Shown here: piece after piece, positions 44,641 through 54,534 of the stretch
Numbering within the stretch: position 1 is the stretch's first letter
Layout of the letters: each line of letters begins with the position of its first letter
From: Propioniferax innocua
GTDB taxonomy: Bacteria > Actinomycetota > Actinomycetes > Propionibacteriales > Propionibacteriaceae
Assembly (NCBI RefSeq): GCF_006716235.1
Contig: NZ_VFOR01000003.1
Span: forward strand, 55,028-119,027
Length of the DNA: 64,000 nucleotides
Direction: 5' to 3'
The notes under the pieces: generated by a model
What the model was told of the DNA's origin: nothing
What the model saw: only the letters and a program-made list of their open reading frames with translations
Databases searched by the model: none
Program-made: the position numbers and the translations under genes

Positions 44641-44686
44641 CTCGTTCGGTCTAATGGGGATGCTGTTTGCTGAATGAGGATAAGTA

Positions 44687-45664
44687 ATGCCGCTTGAGGT
44701 TGAGCCCGCGCGAGAGGATGCATCGGAGCGAGCCTCGGTGGTGGTCATCGGCAATTTCGATGGCGTCCACCGGGGCCACCAAGCCGTTCTGGAGCAGGCG
44801 TCCCGCATCCATCCTGGGCGCAAACTCGTGGCGGTGACGTTCTGGCCCCACCCGATGGCCGTGGTACGGCCCGAGAAGGCCCCGCGGCTGTTGACGAGCT
44901 TGGAGGAGCGCGCGAGCCTGCTGACCGATGCGGGAGCCGACCACGTCGAGGTCGTGGGCTTCACTCCCGAGCTGGCGAGCTGGGAGCCGGAGCGTTTCAT
45001 CGAGGAGATCCTGCGTCCGTTGAACGCCGGAACCGTCGTGGTGGGCAGCAACTTCCGGTTCGGGCACCGGGCCAGCGGAACGGTGGATGATCTCCGAGCC
45101 GCAGGGCTCGAGGTACTCGATGTCGACCTCATCCAGACCGGCCACACCACCACCTCATCCACCGAGATCCGGCGCCTCGTCGCTGCTGGCGATGTGGCCG
45201 AGGCCGAGCAACATCTGGGGCGCCGCTTCCGGTTCAGCGGAATCGTGGTGCGTGGCCACCAGCGCGGGCGTGAGCTCGGTTTCCCCACGGCGAACCTGCC
45301 CGTGCCGCGTGATCGTGCGGTCCCGGCCGATGGGGTCTACAGCGGATACATGCGTCGTCTCGATGTGGATGAACCCGAAGTGTGGCCTGCCGCGATCTCG
45401 GTGGGGAAGAACCCGACCTTCGATGATGTGGCGGATGCGGTGGTCGAGGCCCATGTCATCGACCGGGATGATCTGGATCTTTATGGGGTTCCCGTCGCGG
45501 TGGACTTCGTCGACTTTCTTCGGGGCAATGTGAAGTTCACCGGCATCGACTCCCTCATCGACCAGATCGGCCTCGACGTCGATCACTGTCGGGCCTCGCT
45601 CAGGGCGCTCCCAGAAGGCGAGCGATGGCTGCGGCGACCGCTCCGGCCACGACCACGAGAATGA
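44687..45664 (+). CDS. ribF: Bifunctional riboflavin kinase/FAD synthetase
   Basis: RibF makes FMN from riboflavin and then FAD. The 325-residue protein has the N-terminal FAD-synthetase domain with IGNFDGVHRGHQAVL and VVGSNFRFGHRASG. The C-terminal flavokinase domain has RGRELGFPTANLPV and GVYSGYMRRL. GAGG lies before the ATG. It normally follows truB directly. The two flavoenzymes of the island use its products, though no special link is implied. Its 3' end overlaps the antisense azlD gene by 65 bp. Confidence 0.96.
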   Translation: MPLEVEPAREDASERASVVVIGNFDGVHRGHQAVLEQASRIHPGRKLVAVTFWPHPMAVVRPEKAPRLLTSLEERASLLTDAGADHVEVVGFTPELASWEPERFIEEILRPLNAGTVVVGSNFRFGHRASGTVDDLRAAGLEVLDVDLIQTGHTTTSSTEIRRLVAAGDVAEAEQHLGRRFRFSGIVVRGHQRGRELGFPTANLPVPRDRAVPADGVYSGYMRRLDVDEPEVWPAAISVGKNPTFDDVADAVVEAHVIDRDDLDLYGVPVAVDFVDFLRGNVKFTGIDSLIDQIGLDVDHCRASLRALPEGERWLRRPLRPRPRE

Positions 45665-45905
45665 ACGGCGCCCGCAGGGCGAGAGCCGCAGCGCCCGCGG
45701 CCAGGGCGGCGAGTCGTGCGTCGATGGTCAGGGTCTGACCATCGGTGAACGTGTTGGTGACCACGAGTGAGGCCAACAGCCCTGCGGTGAGCCCTGCTGC
45801 CACATGCAGGAACCGCGGGTGCTGGAGCCTGTCGGCGTCCATCAGGTAGCCGACCGCCTTGATGGCGAACGAGATGACGCAGGCGCCGAGGAGCCACCAC
45901 CACAT
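45600..45905 (-). CDS. azlD: AzlD-family branched-chain amino-acid exporter subunit
   Basis: This 101-residue protein has about three to four membrane segments with the AzlD pattern (AIKAVGYLMDADRLQHPRFL near the start, then GLTAGLLASLVVTNTFT). It partners AzlC, encoded just upstream with a one-base overlap. AzlCD homologues export branched-chain amino acids. The gene runs antisense into the end of ribF. Confidence 0.85.
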   Translation of the reverse strand: MWWWLLGACVISFAIKAVGYLMDADRLQHPRFLHVAAGLTAGLLASLVVTNTFTDGQTLTIDARLAALAAGAAALALRAPFILVVVAGAVAAAIARLLGAP

Positions 45906-46603
45906 CAGCGATCACTCCTGATGCCACGTCCGGTCCACAGCGTGATCGTGGTGGCGACGAGAGCGGCCACGAGGATCGGCACCCCCGCCGGTGCCCAGGG
46001 GACACACAATGCCGTGACCAGGGCTCCTGCCACGGCGATGCCTGCCGGTTCGCGCTTCTTCAAGTGCGGCCACAGGAGCCCCAGGAAGGCGGCCACCGCT
46101 GCGCCATCGAGCCCCCAGGCGTTCGGGTCGCCCATCGTCTCGCCGACGAGAGCGCCGACGAGGGTGAACAGATTCCACAGGATGAAGACACCCAGCCCTG
46201 CGGTCCAGAAACCGCGTCGACGCTCTGTCGGCCCCTCCTGCCCGAGCGCAGTGGCAGCAGACTCGTCGATGGTGACATGGGCCGCCACGGGTTTGAGACG
46301 CTTCGGCGGTCGGATCAGCGCATTCATCTGGACGCCGTACACACCATTGCGGACGCCCAGCAGACTGGCCGCTCCGAGTGCGGCGCCGGGGGAGCCGCCG
46401 CCGCTGAGAACACCGATGAACGCGAACTGCGATCCGCCTGTGAACATGAGGGCGCTGAGCGCCATTGCCTGCAGGGTGGTGAGCCCCGCAGCGATGGCCA
46501 GTGCACCGAAGCTGATGCCATAGAGCCCCACCGCGACTGCGATCGAGATGCCCGCACGAAAGCCGGGGGAGTCGCGCAGCGGCAGGGTGGTGGCGACTGG
46601 CAT
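45905..46603 (-). CDS. azlC: AzlC-family amino-acid exporter subunit
   Basis: This 232-residue membrane protein begins [20 protein letters not shown] and has [18 protein letters not shown], both typical of AzlC, with about five membrane helices. The ATG has AGGTAGGAAAGG upstream. With azlD it forms a two-gene minus-strand operon inserted between ribF and rpsO, which are neighbours in many relatives. Confidence 0.9.
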   Translation of the reverse strand: MPVATTLPLRDSPGFRAGISIAVAVGLYGISFGALAIAAGLTTLQAMALSALMFTGGSQFAFIGVLSGGGSPGAALGAASLLGVRNGVYGVQMNALIRPPKRLKPVAAHVTIDESAATALGQEGPTERRRGFWTAGLGVFILWNLFTLVGALVGETMGDPNAWGLDGAAVAAFLGLLWPHLKKREPAGIAVAGALVTALCVPWAPAGVPILVAALVATTITLWTGRGIRSDR

Positions 46604-46766
46604 GGGCCTTTCCTACCTGATTTCGCGACTGGATGCACCCTTGGTATCCTGTCGAGGTTGCCGTCACGACGGCCGCGGATCACCAAGAGCATCCATCGGC
46701 ACGCACCACCTGGTGCGCAGGTCCCGGATGCGCCGCGCAACGGGAAACCCCGGGAGGAGGGCGTTC

Positions 46767-47030
46767 ATGGACGCCGATACGAAGAAGAAGATCATCGAAG
46801 AGTACGCGACCAAGCCGGGTGACACCGGGTCGCCGGACATCCAGATCGCTCTGCTCACGCACCGTATCTCGAGCCTGACCGAGCACCTCAAGGAGCACAA
46901 GCATGACCATCACAGCCGTCGCGGCCTGATGCTCATGGTCGGTCAGCGTCGTCGTCTGCTCAACTATGTCGCGAAGCAGGACATCGAGCACTACCGCGAG
47001 CTCATCAAGAAGCTCGGCCTGCGTCGTTGA
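46767..47030 (+). CDS. rpsO: 30S ribosomal protein S15
   Basis: S15 is an early-binding protein of the 30S platform. The 87-residue protein begins [13 protein letters not shown] and contains [17 protein letters not shown] and [20 protein letters not shown], all diagnostic. ATG at 46767 has GGAGGAGGG upstream; longer frames to 46548 are not real. A TATCCT hexamer at 46645-46650 may be its -10. The pnp gene follows, as in most bacteria. Confidence 0.97.
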   Translation: MDADTKKKIIEEYATKPGDTGSPDIQIALLTHRISSLTEHLKEHKHDHHSRRGLMLMVGQRRRLLNYVAKQDIEHYRELIKKLGLRR

Positions 47031-47049
47031 CGTCTGCATGATCTTCACT

Positions 47050-47086
47050 GCGACCCCCGCCCGGACGCCGTCCGGGCGGGGGTCGC
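47050..47086 (+). terminator. Strong hairpin after rpsO
   Basis: A perfect 16-bp stem (GCGACCCCCGCCCGGA and its complement) with a 5-nt loop lies 20 nt after the rpsO stop. No T-tract follows, so it may terminate inefficiently or act as an RNase processing/stability hairpin between rpsO and pnp. Confidence 0.65.
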
Positions 47087-47107
47087 AGCGCATCTGGCCC
47101 ACTTCGC

Positions 47108-47113
47108 TAGGCT
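47108..47113 (+). promoter_or_regulatory. Putative -10 element of pnp
   Basis: TAGGCT lies 176 nt before the pnp ATG, giving a leader of about 170 nt. Long pnp leaders are known targets of PNPase autoregulation in other bacteria. No other gene is seen in the 259-bp gap. Confidence 0.45.
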
Positions 47114-47289
47114 GGCTGTGAAAACTGAACAACCATCCACTCACGAGCAATGTTGATACGACCGCGCCCGGATCCATCGGAGTGGGTCCTCGGTAGTGGC
47201 CTGCGGGGCGAACGAACCCGCCGGCCTCGATCGAAGACCACCTCCTGACGAATGATCCGGACGCGGAGTCGCGTACAGGAAGGAATCCC

Positions 47290-49632
47290 ATGGAGGGATC
47301 TGACATCAAATACACCGAGGCCATTCTCGACAACGGCGAGTACGGCAAACACGTCGTCCGATTCGAAGCCGGCCTCCTGGCTCAGCAGGCAGCCGGTTCG
47401 GCCGCCGTCTACATCGATGAGGACACGATGCTCCTCTCGGCCACCAGCGCCGCCAAGTCGCCGCGCGACTCGATCGATTTCTTCCCGCTGACCGTCGACG
47501 TCGAAGAGCGCATGTACGCCGCGGGCCGCATCCCCGGCTCGTTCTTCCGCCGTGAGGGACGCCCCAGCGAGGGTGCCATCCTGGCCTGCCGACTGATCGA
47601 CCGTCCGCTGCGTCCGAGCTTCACCAAGGGGCTCCGCAACGAGGTCCAGGTCGTCGTCACGGTCATGGCGCTCAATCCGAGCGTCCTCTACGACGCGGTG
47701 GCGATCAACGCCGCCTCCATGTCGACGCAGCTTGCAGGCCTTCCTTTCTCCGGGCCCATCGGTGGCGTGCGTATCGCCCTCATCGAAGACCAGTGGGTCG
47801 CCTTCCCGACGGTGCAGCAGCTCGACAGCGCGACATTCTCGATGGTCGTCGCCGGACGGGTCCTGGCTGACGGTGATGTCGCCATCATGATGGTCGAGGC
47901 CGAGTCCACCGAGCAGACCTGGGATCTGGTCCGCTCGGGCCGCACCGCTCCCACCGAGGATGTCGTCGGGCAGGGCCTGGAGGCCTCCAAGCCCTTCATC
48001 AAGGCACTCTGCGATGCGCAGGCCAAGCTTGCAGCACAGTTCCCCAAGGAGACCGCGGACTTCCCGGTCTTCAAGGACTACGAGGATGACGTCTACGAGG
48101 CCGTCGAAGCAGAGGCGCGTGACCGCGTCGCCGAGGCCATGCAGATCGCTGACAAGACCGAGCGCAATGACGCCACCCATGCCATCCGCCAAGAGCTGCA
48201 GGAGAAGTTCGCCGAGAAGTTCCCCGGCCGTGAGAACGAGGTCTCCGGGGCGCTCAAGGCGCTCACCAAGCAGATCGTGCGTCGCCGCACGTTGACCGAG
48301 CAGGTACGCATCGATGGCCGCGGCCCTCGGGACATCCGCACGCTGTCAGCCGAGGTCAGCGTCATCCCGCGCGTTCACGGTTCGGCGTTGTTCCAGCGTG
48401 GCGAGACCCAGATCCTGGGCGTCACCACGCTGAACATGCTGGGTCTGGAGCAGAAGCTCGACACGCTGGCGCCCGAGGACCACAAGCGCTACATGCACCA
48501 CTACAACTTCCCGCCGTACTCCACGGGGGAGACTGGACGTGTCGGGTCGCCGAAGCGCCGCGAGATCGGCCATGGCGCACTTGCCGAACGCTCCCTGGTT
48601 CCCGTGCTTCCCACCCGCGACGAATTCCCTTACGCGATCCGTCAGGTGTCCGAGGCGCTGGGGTCGAACGGATCCACCTCGATGGGGTCGGTCTGTGCCT
48701 CCACCATGTCGCTGCTGAACTCCGGTGTGCCCCTGCGCGCCCCGGTGGCCGGTATCGCCATGGGCCTCATGAGTGAGGAGATCGACGGCAAGATGTCATA
48801 CCTCGCGCTCACCGACATCCTCGGTGACGAGGACGCCCTGGGTGACATGGACTTCAAGGTCGCCGGCACCAAGGACTTCGTGACCGCATTGCAGCTGGAC
48901 ACCAAGCTCGACGGCATTCCTGCCGATGAGCTGGCCAAGGCCCTGCTGCAGGCGCGTGAGGCACGCCACGCGATCCTCGACGTCATGAACGAGGCGATCG
49001 ACGGGCCTGACGAGATGGGTCAGTACGCACCCCGGATCATCACGATGCACGTCCCGGTGGACAAGATCGGCGAAGTCATCGGCCCCAAGGGCAAGATGAT
49101 CAACCAGATCCAGGAGGACACCGGGGCCGAGATCACGATCGAGGACGACGGCACGATCTACATCGGCGCAGAGAACGGCGAATCCGCCGAGCAGGCGCGA
49201 TCCACGATCAACGCGATCGCCAACCCGACGATGCCTGAGAAGGGTGAACGCTACCTGGGCACGGTGGTCAAGACCACGAACTTCGGTGCCTTCGTGTCCC
49301 TGCTTCCGGGTAAGGACGGACTCCTGCACATCTCGAAGCTGCGTGGGCTGAACGACGGAAACCGCGTTGAGGACGTGGAGGATGTCGTGTCGGTGGGCCA
49401 GAAGCTCCAGGTCGAGATCAGCGAGGTCGATGATCGCGGCAAGCTTTCGCTCGTGCCCGTGATCGAGGGCGAGGACGCCGAGGCGTCCGAGTCCTCCGAG
49501 GCGTCCACAGGGGAGGCAGAGGCAGCAGAGGACGAGCCGAAGAAGACGCCGCGCAAGCGCACGCGTCGCCGTCGCAACTCCGACGATGCGAAGAAGGACG
49601 ACGCGAAGAAGGAATCCTCCGACCAGGAGTGA
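47290..49632 (+). CDS. pnp: Polyribonucleotide nucleotidyltransferase (PNPase/GPSI)
   Basis: PNPase degrades RNA 3'-5' phosphorolytically and can add tails. The 780-residue protein has two RNase PH cores (about 10-230 and 330-560; [19 protein letters not shown], and [18 protein letters not shown] in the second). The KH domain has [20 protein letters not shown] and the S1 domain has [21 protein letters not shown] charged tail of Glu/Ala, then Lys/Arg, follows. ATG has AGGAA upstream. Its partners RNase J and dapB follow downstream in the conserved order. Confidence 0.97.
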   Translation: MEGSDIKYTEAILDNGEYGKHVVRFEAGLLAQQAAGSAAVYIDEDTMLLSATSAAKSPRDSIDFFPLTVDVEERMYAAGRIPGSFFRREGRPSEGAILACRLIDRPLRPSFTKGLRNEVQVVVTVMALNPSVLYDAVAINAASMSTQLAGLPFSGPIGGVRIALIEDQWVAFPTVQQLDSATFSMVVAGRVLADGDVAIMMVEAESTEQTWDLVRSGRTAPTEDVVGQGLEASKPFIKALCDAQAKLAAQFPKETADFPVFKDYEDDVYEAVEAEARDRVAEAMQIADKTERNDATHAIRQELQEKFAEKFPGRENEVSGALKALTKQIVRRRTLTEQVRIDGRGPRDIRTLSAEVSVIPRVHGSALFQRGETQILGVTTLNMLGLEQKLDTLAPEDHKRYMHHYNFPPYSTGETGRVGSPKRREIGHGALAERSLVPVLPTRDEFPYAIRQVSEALGSNGSTSMGSVCASTMSLLNSGVPLRAPVAGIAMGLMSEEIDGKMSYLALTDILGDEDALGDMDFKVAGTKDFVTALQLDTKLDGIPADELAKALLQAREARHAILDVMNEAIDGPDEMGQYAPRIITMHVPVDKIGEVIGPKGKMINQIQEDTGAEITIEDDGTIYIGAENGESAEQARSTINAIANPTMPEKGERYLGTVVKTTNFGAFVSLLPGKDGLLHISKLRGLNDGNRVEDVEDVVSVGQKLQVEISEVDDRGKLSLVPVIEGEDAEASESSEASTGEAEAAEDEPKKTPRKRTRRRRNSDDAKKDDAKKESSDQE

Positions 49633-49662
49633 CCTCGGCGTCCCGGCCACACAGGCCTGATC

Positions 49663-49699
49663 GATCGCCCCGTGCCACGGAATGTGGTGCGGGGCGATC
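49663..49699 (+). terminator. Hairpin terminator after pnp
   Basis: A 16-nt stem (GATCGCCCCGTGCCAC against GTGGTGCGGGGCGATC, imperfect near the loop) lies 30 nt after the pnp stop, before dapB. A TAAGGT -10-like hexamer for dapB follows at 49718-49723. Confidence 0.6.
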
Positions 49700-49720
49700 G
49701 CCGTCTTGGTGACCCTCTAA

Positions 49721-51258
<1,538 letters not shown>

Positions 51259-51264
51259 GCGGCG

Positions 51265-51819
51265 TCAGCTGATGTCGCTGTGCAGACGAACCTGCTTGAT
51301 GCGGACCTCGTCGTCGCCGATCTCCCGGTGACCGCCGTCGGGGCCCCAGCCGGACTCGGTGAGGAATCTGCGCAGGGCATCATCGGTGCTGGTGATCCAC
51401 CAGACCGCCCGGGTGAAGCCGTCGGCGCGGAGGGTGTCGACGCAGGCGTTGAGCAGTCTCGAACCGTGACCATGCCCACGCGCTGGGGGATCCACGACGA
51501 ATTCGGAGATCTCACCGTCACGCCCACCCACCGCATCGGGTGAATCGTCCGGCTCGGTGGTGGCGAAGGCGGCCGGCGCACCGTCGTCGTTCACGGCGAT
51601 GAGTACACGGAACGTGGCCAGCGGAGGGTTGTTGATGGCGGCAGCCCACACCTGCGTCATCTGATCGAGAGTGACCTGGGTGAGCATCCGTGCGCCCAGG
51701 TCGCCGCTGCCGTCCCATGCACGGCGCTGCATCTCGGCGAGTACACGCGCTTCCGACGGCATGGCCAGACGAACCGAGTTGGGCGTGGACAGGGGAGCGC
51801 TACCGGATGAATCAGTCAC
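51265..51819 (-). CDS. GNAT-family N-acetyltransferase
   Basis: This 184-residue acetyltransferase has the motif A segment ISEFVVDPPARGHGHGSRLL and a downstream ESGW segment typical of GNAT proteins. The substrate is unknown. GTG at 51819 is supported by a TAGGGT -10 ending 6 nt upstream, with no ribosome site. It is convergent with the DUF2993 gene (6-bp gap) and divergent from rnj. Confidence 0.83.
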   Translation of the reverse strand: MTDSSGSAPLSTPNSVRLAMPSEARVLAEMQRRAWDGSGDLGARMLTQVTLDQMTQVWAAAINNPPLATFRVLIAVNDDGAPAAFATTEPDDSPDAVGGRDGEISEFVVDPPARGHGHGSRLLNACVDTLRADGFTRAVWWITSTDDALRRFLTESGWGPDGGHREIGDDEVRIKQVRLHSDIS

Positions 51820-51825
51820 AACGGC

Positions 51826-51831
51826 ACCCTA
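51826..51831 (-). promoter_or_regulatory. -10 element of leaderless GNAT gene
   Basis: TAGGGT on the minus strand ends 6 nt before the GTG at 51819. It is 36 bp from the divergent rnj -10. Confidence 0.6.
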
Positions 51832-51867
51832 CGCGCTGCGTACCCAACACGGGGCGGGGACGCGCGA

Positions 51868-51873
51868 TACGAT
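51868..51873 (+). promoter_or_regulatory. -10 element of leaderless rnj
   Basis: TACGAT ends 7 nt before the rnj ATG at 51881. No ribosome site lies between. Confidence 0.6.
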
Positions 51874-51880
51874 CGCTGGC

Positions 51881-53560
51881 ATGTCTACCCCTACGCTTCC
51901 GCCCAAGATCGCTCGCGACACCCTCAGGGTGACCCCGCTGGGAGGGCTCGGTGACGTGGGACGCAATATGACGTCGTTCGAGATCAACGGCAAGATCCTG
52001 CTCGTTGACTGCGGCGTCCTCTTCCCCGACGAGATGCAGCCCGGCATCGATCTCATCCTTCCCGGATTCGACTCGATCCGGGATCGTCTTGACGACATCG
52101 TGGGCCTGGTGCTGACCCATGGCCACGAGGATCACATCGGTGCGGTGCCGTTCCTGCTCAAGCTCCGCGAGGACATTCCCATCTACGGGAGTCGCCTGAC
52201 GCTGGCCCTGGTGCGCAAGAAACTCAAAGAACACAAGATTCACAATCCCGAACTGCGCATCGTCGACCATGATTCGCGGGAGCCGCTGGATGGCTTCGAC
52301 ATCGAGTTCATCGCGGTGAACCATTCGATCCCCGACGCGTTGGCCGTTGTGCTCCGCACCGCTGCGGGCACCGTGCTGCACACCGGTGACTTCAAGATGG
52401 ATCAGCTTCCACTCGATGGACGGATCACCGATCTGCGTCGATTCGCGCAGGTGGGCGTCGAAGGCGTGGACCTCTTCCTCACTGACTCCACCAACTCCGA
52501 AGTGGCCGGGTTCACCACGAGTGAGCGTGAGATCCAGCCAGCCATCGAGCGGGTGTTCGCCTCCAGCAGGCAGCGGCTGATCGTCGCCTGCTTCGCATCG
52601 CACGTGCACCGTGTGCAGCAGGTTCTCAACGCAGCGGTTCGGCATGGACGCAAGGTCGCCTACATCGGCCGTTCCATGGTCAACAACATGGCCATCGCCA
52701 AGGAGCTCGGCTACCTCGACGTGCCGGAAGGCGTGTTGATCGACATCAAACAGCTGGACGACATGCCTCGGGACAAGGTGGTGCTGGTCTCCACCGGTTC
52801 ACAGGGTGAGCCACTGTCGGCGTTGTCGCGGATCGCTCGTCGTGAGCATCCGGTCATCGAACTCGAGGCCGGCGACACCGTGCTGCTCGCATCGTCCCTC
52901 ATCCCCGGCAACGAAACAGCGGTCTCGCGCGTCATCAACGGGCTGACCGAGCTGGGCGCCAACGTCGTGCACAAGGGAAATGCATTGGTACATGTCTCCG
53001 GGCACGCGAGCGCCGGGGAGCTGCTGTACTGCTACAACATCGTCAAGCCGCGCAACGTCATGCCCATCCATGGCGAGTACCGGCATCTGAATGCGAATGC
53101 GGAGCTGGCACACATGACCGGCATACCGCGGGAGAACATCGTGGTGGTCACCGATGGTGAGGTCGTCGACCTGGCCGACGGGTGCGTCGATGTGGTGGGC
53201 AAGGTGAACGCCGATTATGTCTTCGTGGATGGACAGACGGTGGGGGAGACCACCGAGGACTCCCTGCAGGACCGCCGCATCCTCGGCGAGGAGGGCTTCA
53301 TCTCGGTCATCGCGGTGGTGAACACCGAGTCGCGCATGATCGTCTCCGGACCCGAGATCCACACCCGGGGCTTCCTCCCCGATGACTCGATCTTCGACGG
53401 GATCAAGGAGGAGATCGCCGATGAACTCGCCGGTGCCCTCTCCGACGGCGTCGACCAGACCCACAAGCTGCAGCAGGTGATTCGTCGCAAGATCGGGCGT
53501 TGGGTCAACAAGAAACATCGTCGTCGACCCATGATCGTTCCGGTGGTGGTCGACACCTGA
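51881..53560 (+). CDS. rnj: Ribonuclease J
   Basis: RNase J is a metallo-beta-lactamase/beta-CASP enzyme with endonuclease and 5'-3' exonuclease activity. From ATG 51881 it has 559 residues, the family size. The zinc motif is LTHGHEDHIGAVPF, with further motifs LHTGDFKMDQ, the beta-CASP STGSQGEPLSAL, and HVSGHASAGEL with MPIHGEYRHL. The longer frame to 51671 overlaps the antisense GNAT gene. The start fits a leaderless mRNA. Placement after dapB is conserved in actinobacteria. Confidence 0.96.
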   Translation: MSTPTLPPKIARDTLRVTPLGGLGDVGRNMTSFEINGKILLVDCGVLFPDEMQPGIDLILPGFDSIRDRLDDIVGLVLTHGHEDHIGAVPFLLKLREDIPIYGSRLTLALVRKKLKEHKIHNPELRIVDHDSREPLDGFDIEFIAVNHSIPDALAVVLRTAAGTVLHTGDFKMDQLPLDGRITDLRRFAQVGVEGVDLFLTDSTNSEVAGFTTSEREIQPAIERVFASSRQRLIVACFASHVHRVQQVLNAAVRHGRKVAYIGRSMVNNMAIAKELGYLDVPEGVLIDIKQLDDMPRDKVVLVSTGSQGEPLSALSRIARREHPVIELEAGDTVLLASSLIPGNETAVSRVINGLTELGANVVHKGNALVHVSGHASAGELLYCYNIVKPRNVMPIHGEYRHLNANAELAHMTGIPRENIVVVTDGEVVDLADGCVDVVGKVNADYVFVDGQTVGETTEDSLQDRRILGEEGFISVIAVVNTESRMIVSGPEIHTRGFLPDDSIFDGIKEEIADELAGALSDGVDQTHKLQQVIRRKIGRWVNKKHRRRPMIVPVVVDT

Positions 53561-53661
53561 TCCCATTGCGGCGGATAGCGCTGGAGCGGTTGACACCCGA
53601 GCCTCTCCCGGCTTGTGCCATCATGAGTCTCTTGGCGCATGGGGCTATCCCTCCGTCGTGA

Positions 53662-53710
53662 CGAGGGCCATTACCCGTGGTGTATCCCGCACCACGTGTG
53701 ATGGCCCTCG
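53662..53710 (+). terminator. Intrinsic terminator downstream of rnj
   Basis: A stem of about 21 bp with two mismatches (CGAGGGCCATTACCCGTGG paired with the segment ending GATGGCCCTCG) is followed by TTTATTC. It ends rnj transcription before the phosphonate-type operon. Confidence 0.8.
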
Positions 53711-53740
53711 TTTATTCGTCCGTTCCGCTCACGCGTCGAT

Positions 53741-53763
53741 AGTTCACGGACAGTTCACCCAGC
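53741..53763 (+). promoter_or_regulatory. PHO-box-like 11-bp direct repeat (candidate PhoP site)
   Basis: AGTTCAC occurs twice with an 11-bp period (GTTCACGGACA then GTTCACCCAGC), followed by a weak third unit AATAACC. This matches the direct-repeat-unit form of PHO boxes bound by PhoP in Streptomyces. It lies just upstream of the expected -35 of the phn-type operon, a position suited to activation under phosphate starvation. Confidence 0.6.
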
Positions 53764-53773
53764 AATAACCAAA

Positions 53774-53803
53774 GCGTCCACTTTTGTCGATTACTGTGGA
53801 CGC
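53774..53803 (+). promoter_or_regulatory. Inverted repeat at the phn-type promoter (candidate operator)
   Basis: GCGTCCAC and GTGGACGC form a perfect 8-bp inverted repeat with a 14-nt spacer, overlapping the TACTGT -10-like hexamer. This is where a repressor such as the RpiR protein at the end of the operon could bind; the link is inferred. Confidence 0.45.
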
Positions 53804-53830
53804 ATCGTCCAGAGTGGTCCGGGAGGAACG

Positions 53831-54520
53831 ATCAACACGCTCATATTCGACTTCGACGGCACCGTCGCGCTGGGTTTGGGACCGGTTCGGGCATACGGAC
53901 GCAAAGTCTCTGAGGCCATGGCGGATGGACAGGCTTTCCAAGAAGCGCTGTTTGCCGAGCTGTCCCAAGCACAGCAGAAAGGTGCCGTTCCCGCTCCGGC
54001 CTTGGACGCTTACGATCTGGTTCGGCTGAGAGCCACGGCGCAGGGAGTCCCATCGCACGTAATCGATCAAGCATACTTGGACAGCCGCACATTGTTGGCG
54101 ACCGATGCCGCTCCGGTCGTTGTGCCTGACGGACTCGCCGATTTTTTGTCCGAAGTGGAGAGTCATCCCGGGATCCGAGTCGCTCTGGTCACGAATGCTC
54201 CTCCCGTCGGACTGGATCGGGCTCTCGAGCTCATGGGGTTGAGCGGGCGATTCGACCTCCAACGCACATCAGCGGGGAAACCCCGTGCTCTTGGACGTAT
54301 GGCGCGGGGCTGGCTCGAGCAGGGCCGTGTCCTGAGCATCGGTGACATCTGGCGCAACGACCTCAGGCCCGTTCACGACGTGGGCGGCGATACCGCACTG
54401 ATCGGGCGGCCTCCCCTCGGCGCGAGGCCAACTTTTCATGCACCCACTTTGCCGTCCCTGTACCCCGACGTCTGCCAATGGGTGGCCAACACCACCAGCA
54501 CGCATTCGACCCATATGTGA
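53831..54520 (+). CDS. HAD-superfamily hydrolase with apparent ATC start codon
   Basis: This haloacid-dehalogenase-like phosphatase of about 229 residues has motif I FDFDGTVA (about residues 6-13), LVTNAPP as a motif II-like segment, a lysine in SAGKPRAL, and motif IV IGDIWRNDLRP. Motif I is encoded upstream of the first canonical start in frame (TTG 53876), and no ATG, GTG or TTG occurs between 53759 and there. GGGAGGA sits 3-4 nt before ATC at 53831, so ATC is the likely start, or a sequence error has altered ATG. It heads the phnDCE-type operon and may dephosphorylate the imported compound. Confidence 0.75.
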   Translation: MNTLIFDFDGTVALGLGPVRAYGRKVSEAMADGQAFQEALFAELSQAQQKGAVPAPALDAYDLVRLRATAQGVPSHVIDQAYLDSRTLLATDAAPVVVPDGLADFLSEVESHPGIRVALVTNAPPVGLDRALELMGLSGRFDLQRTSAGKPRALGRMARGWLEQGRVLSIGDIWRNDLRPVHDVGGDTALIGRPPLGARPTFHAPTLPSLYPDVCQWVANTTSTHSTHM

Positions 54521-54534
54521 CAAGGAGACCCACG

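Larger units (their letters stand above)
53561..53830 (+). promoter_or_regulatory. Intergenic region: rnj terminator and phosphonate-operon control region
   Basis: This 270-bp gap holds no supported gene. It contains the terminator hairpin (53662-53710), a PHO-box-like direct repeat (53741-53763), an 8-bp inverted repeat (53774-53803) and a TACTGT hexamer (53793-53798) that could be the operon -10. A TTGACA at 53590-53595 has no -10 at a proper distance. Confidence 0.6.

Noticed and set aside
53590..53595. TTGACA as a -35 for a small RNA ending at the hairpin at 53662-53710.
   Set aside because: No -10 hexamer lies 16-19 bp downstream; the nearest, CATCAT, is 23 bp away.
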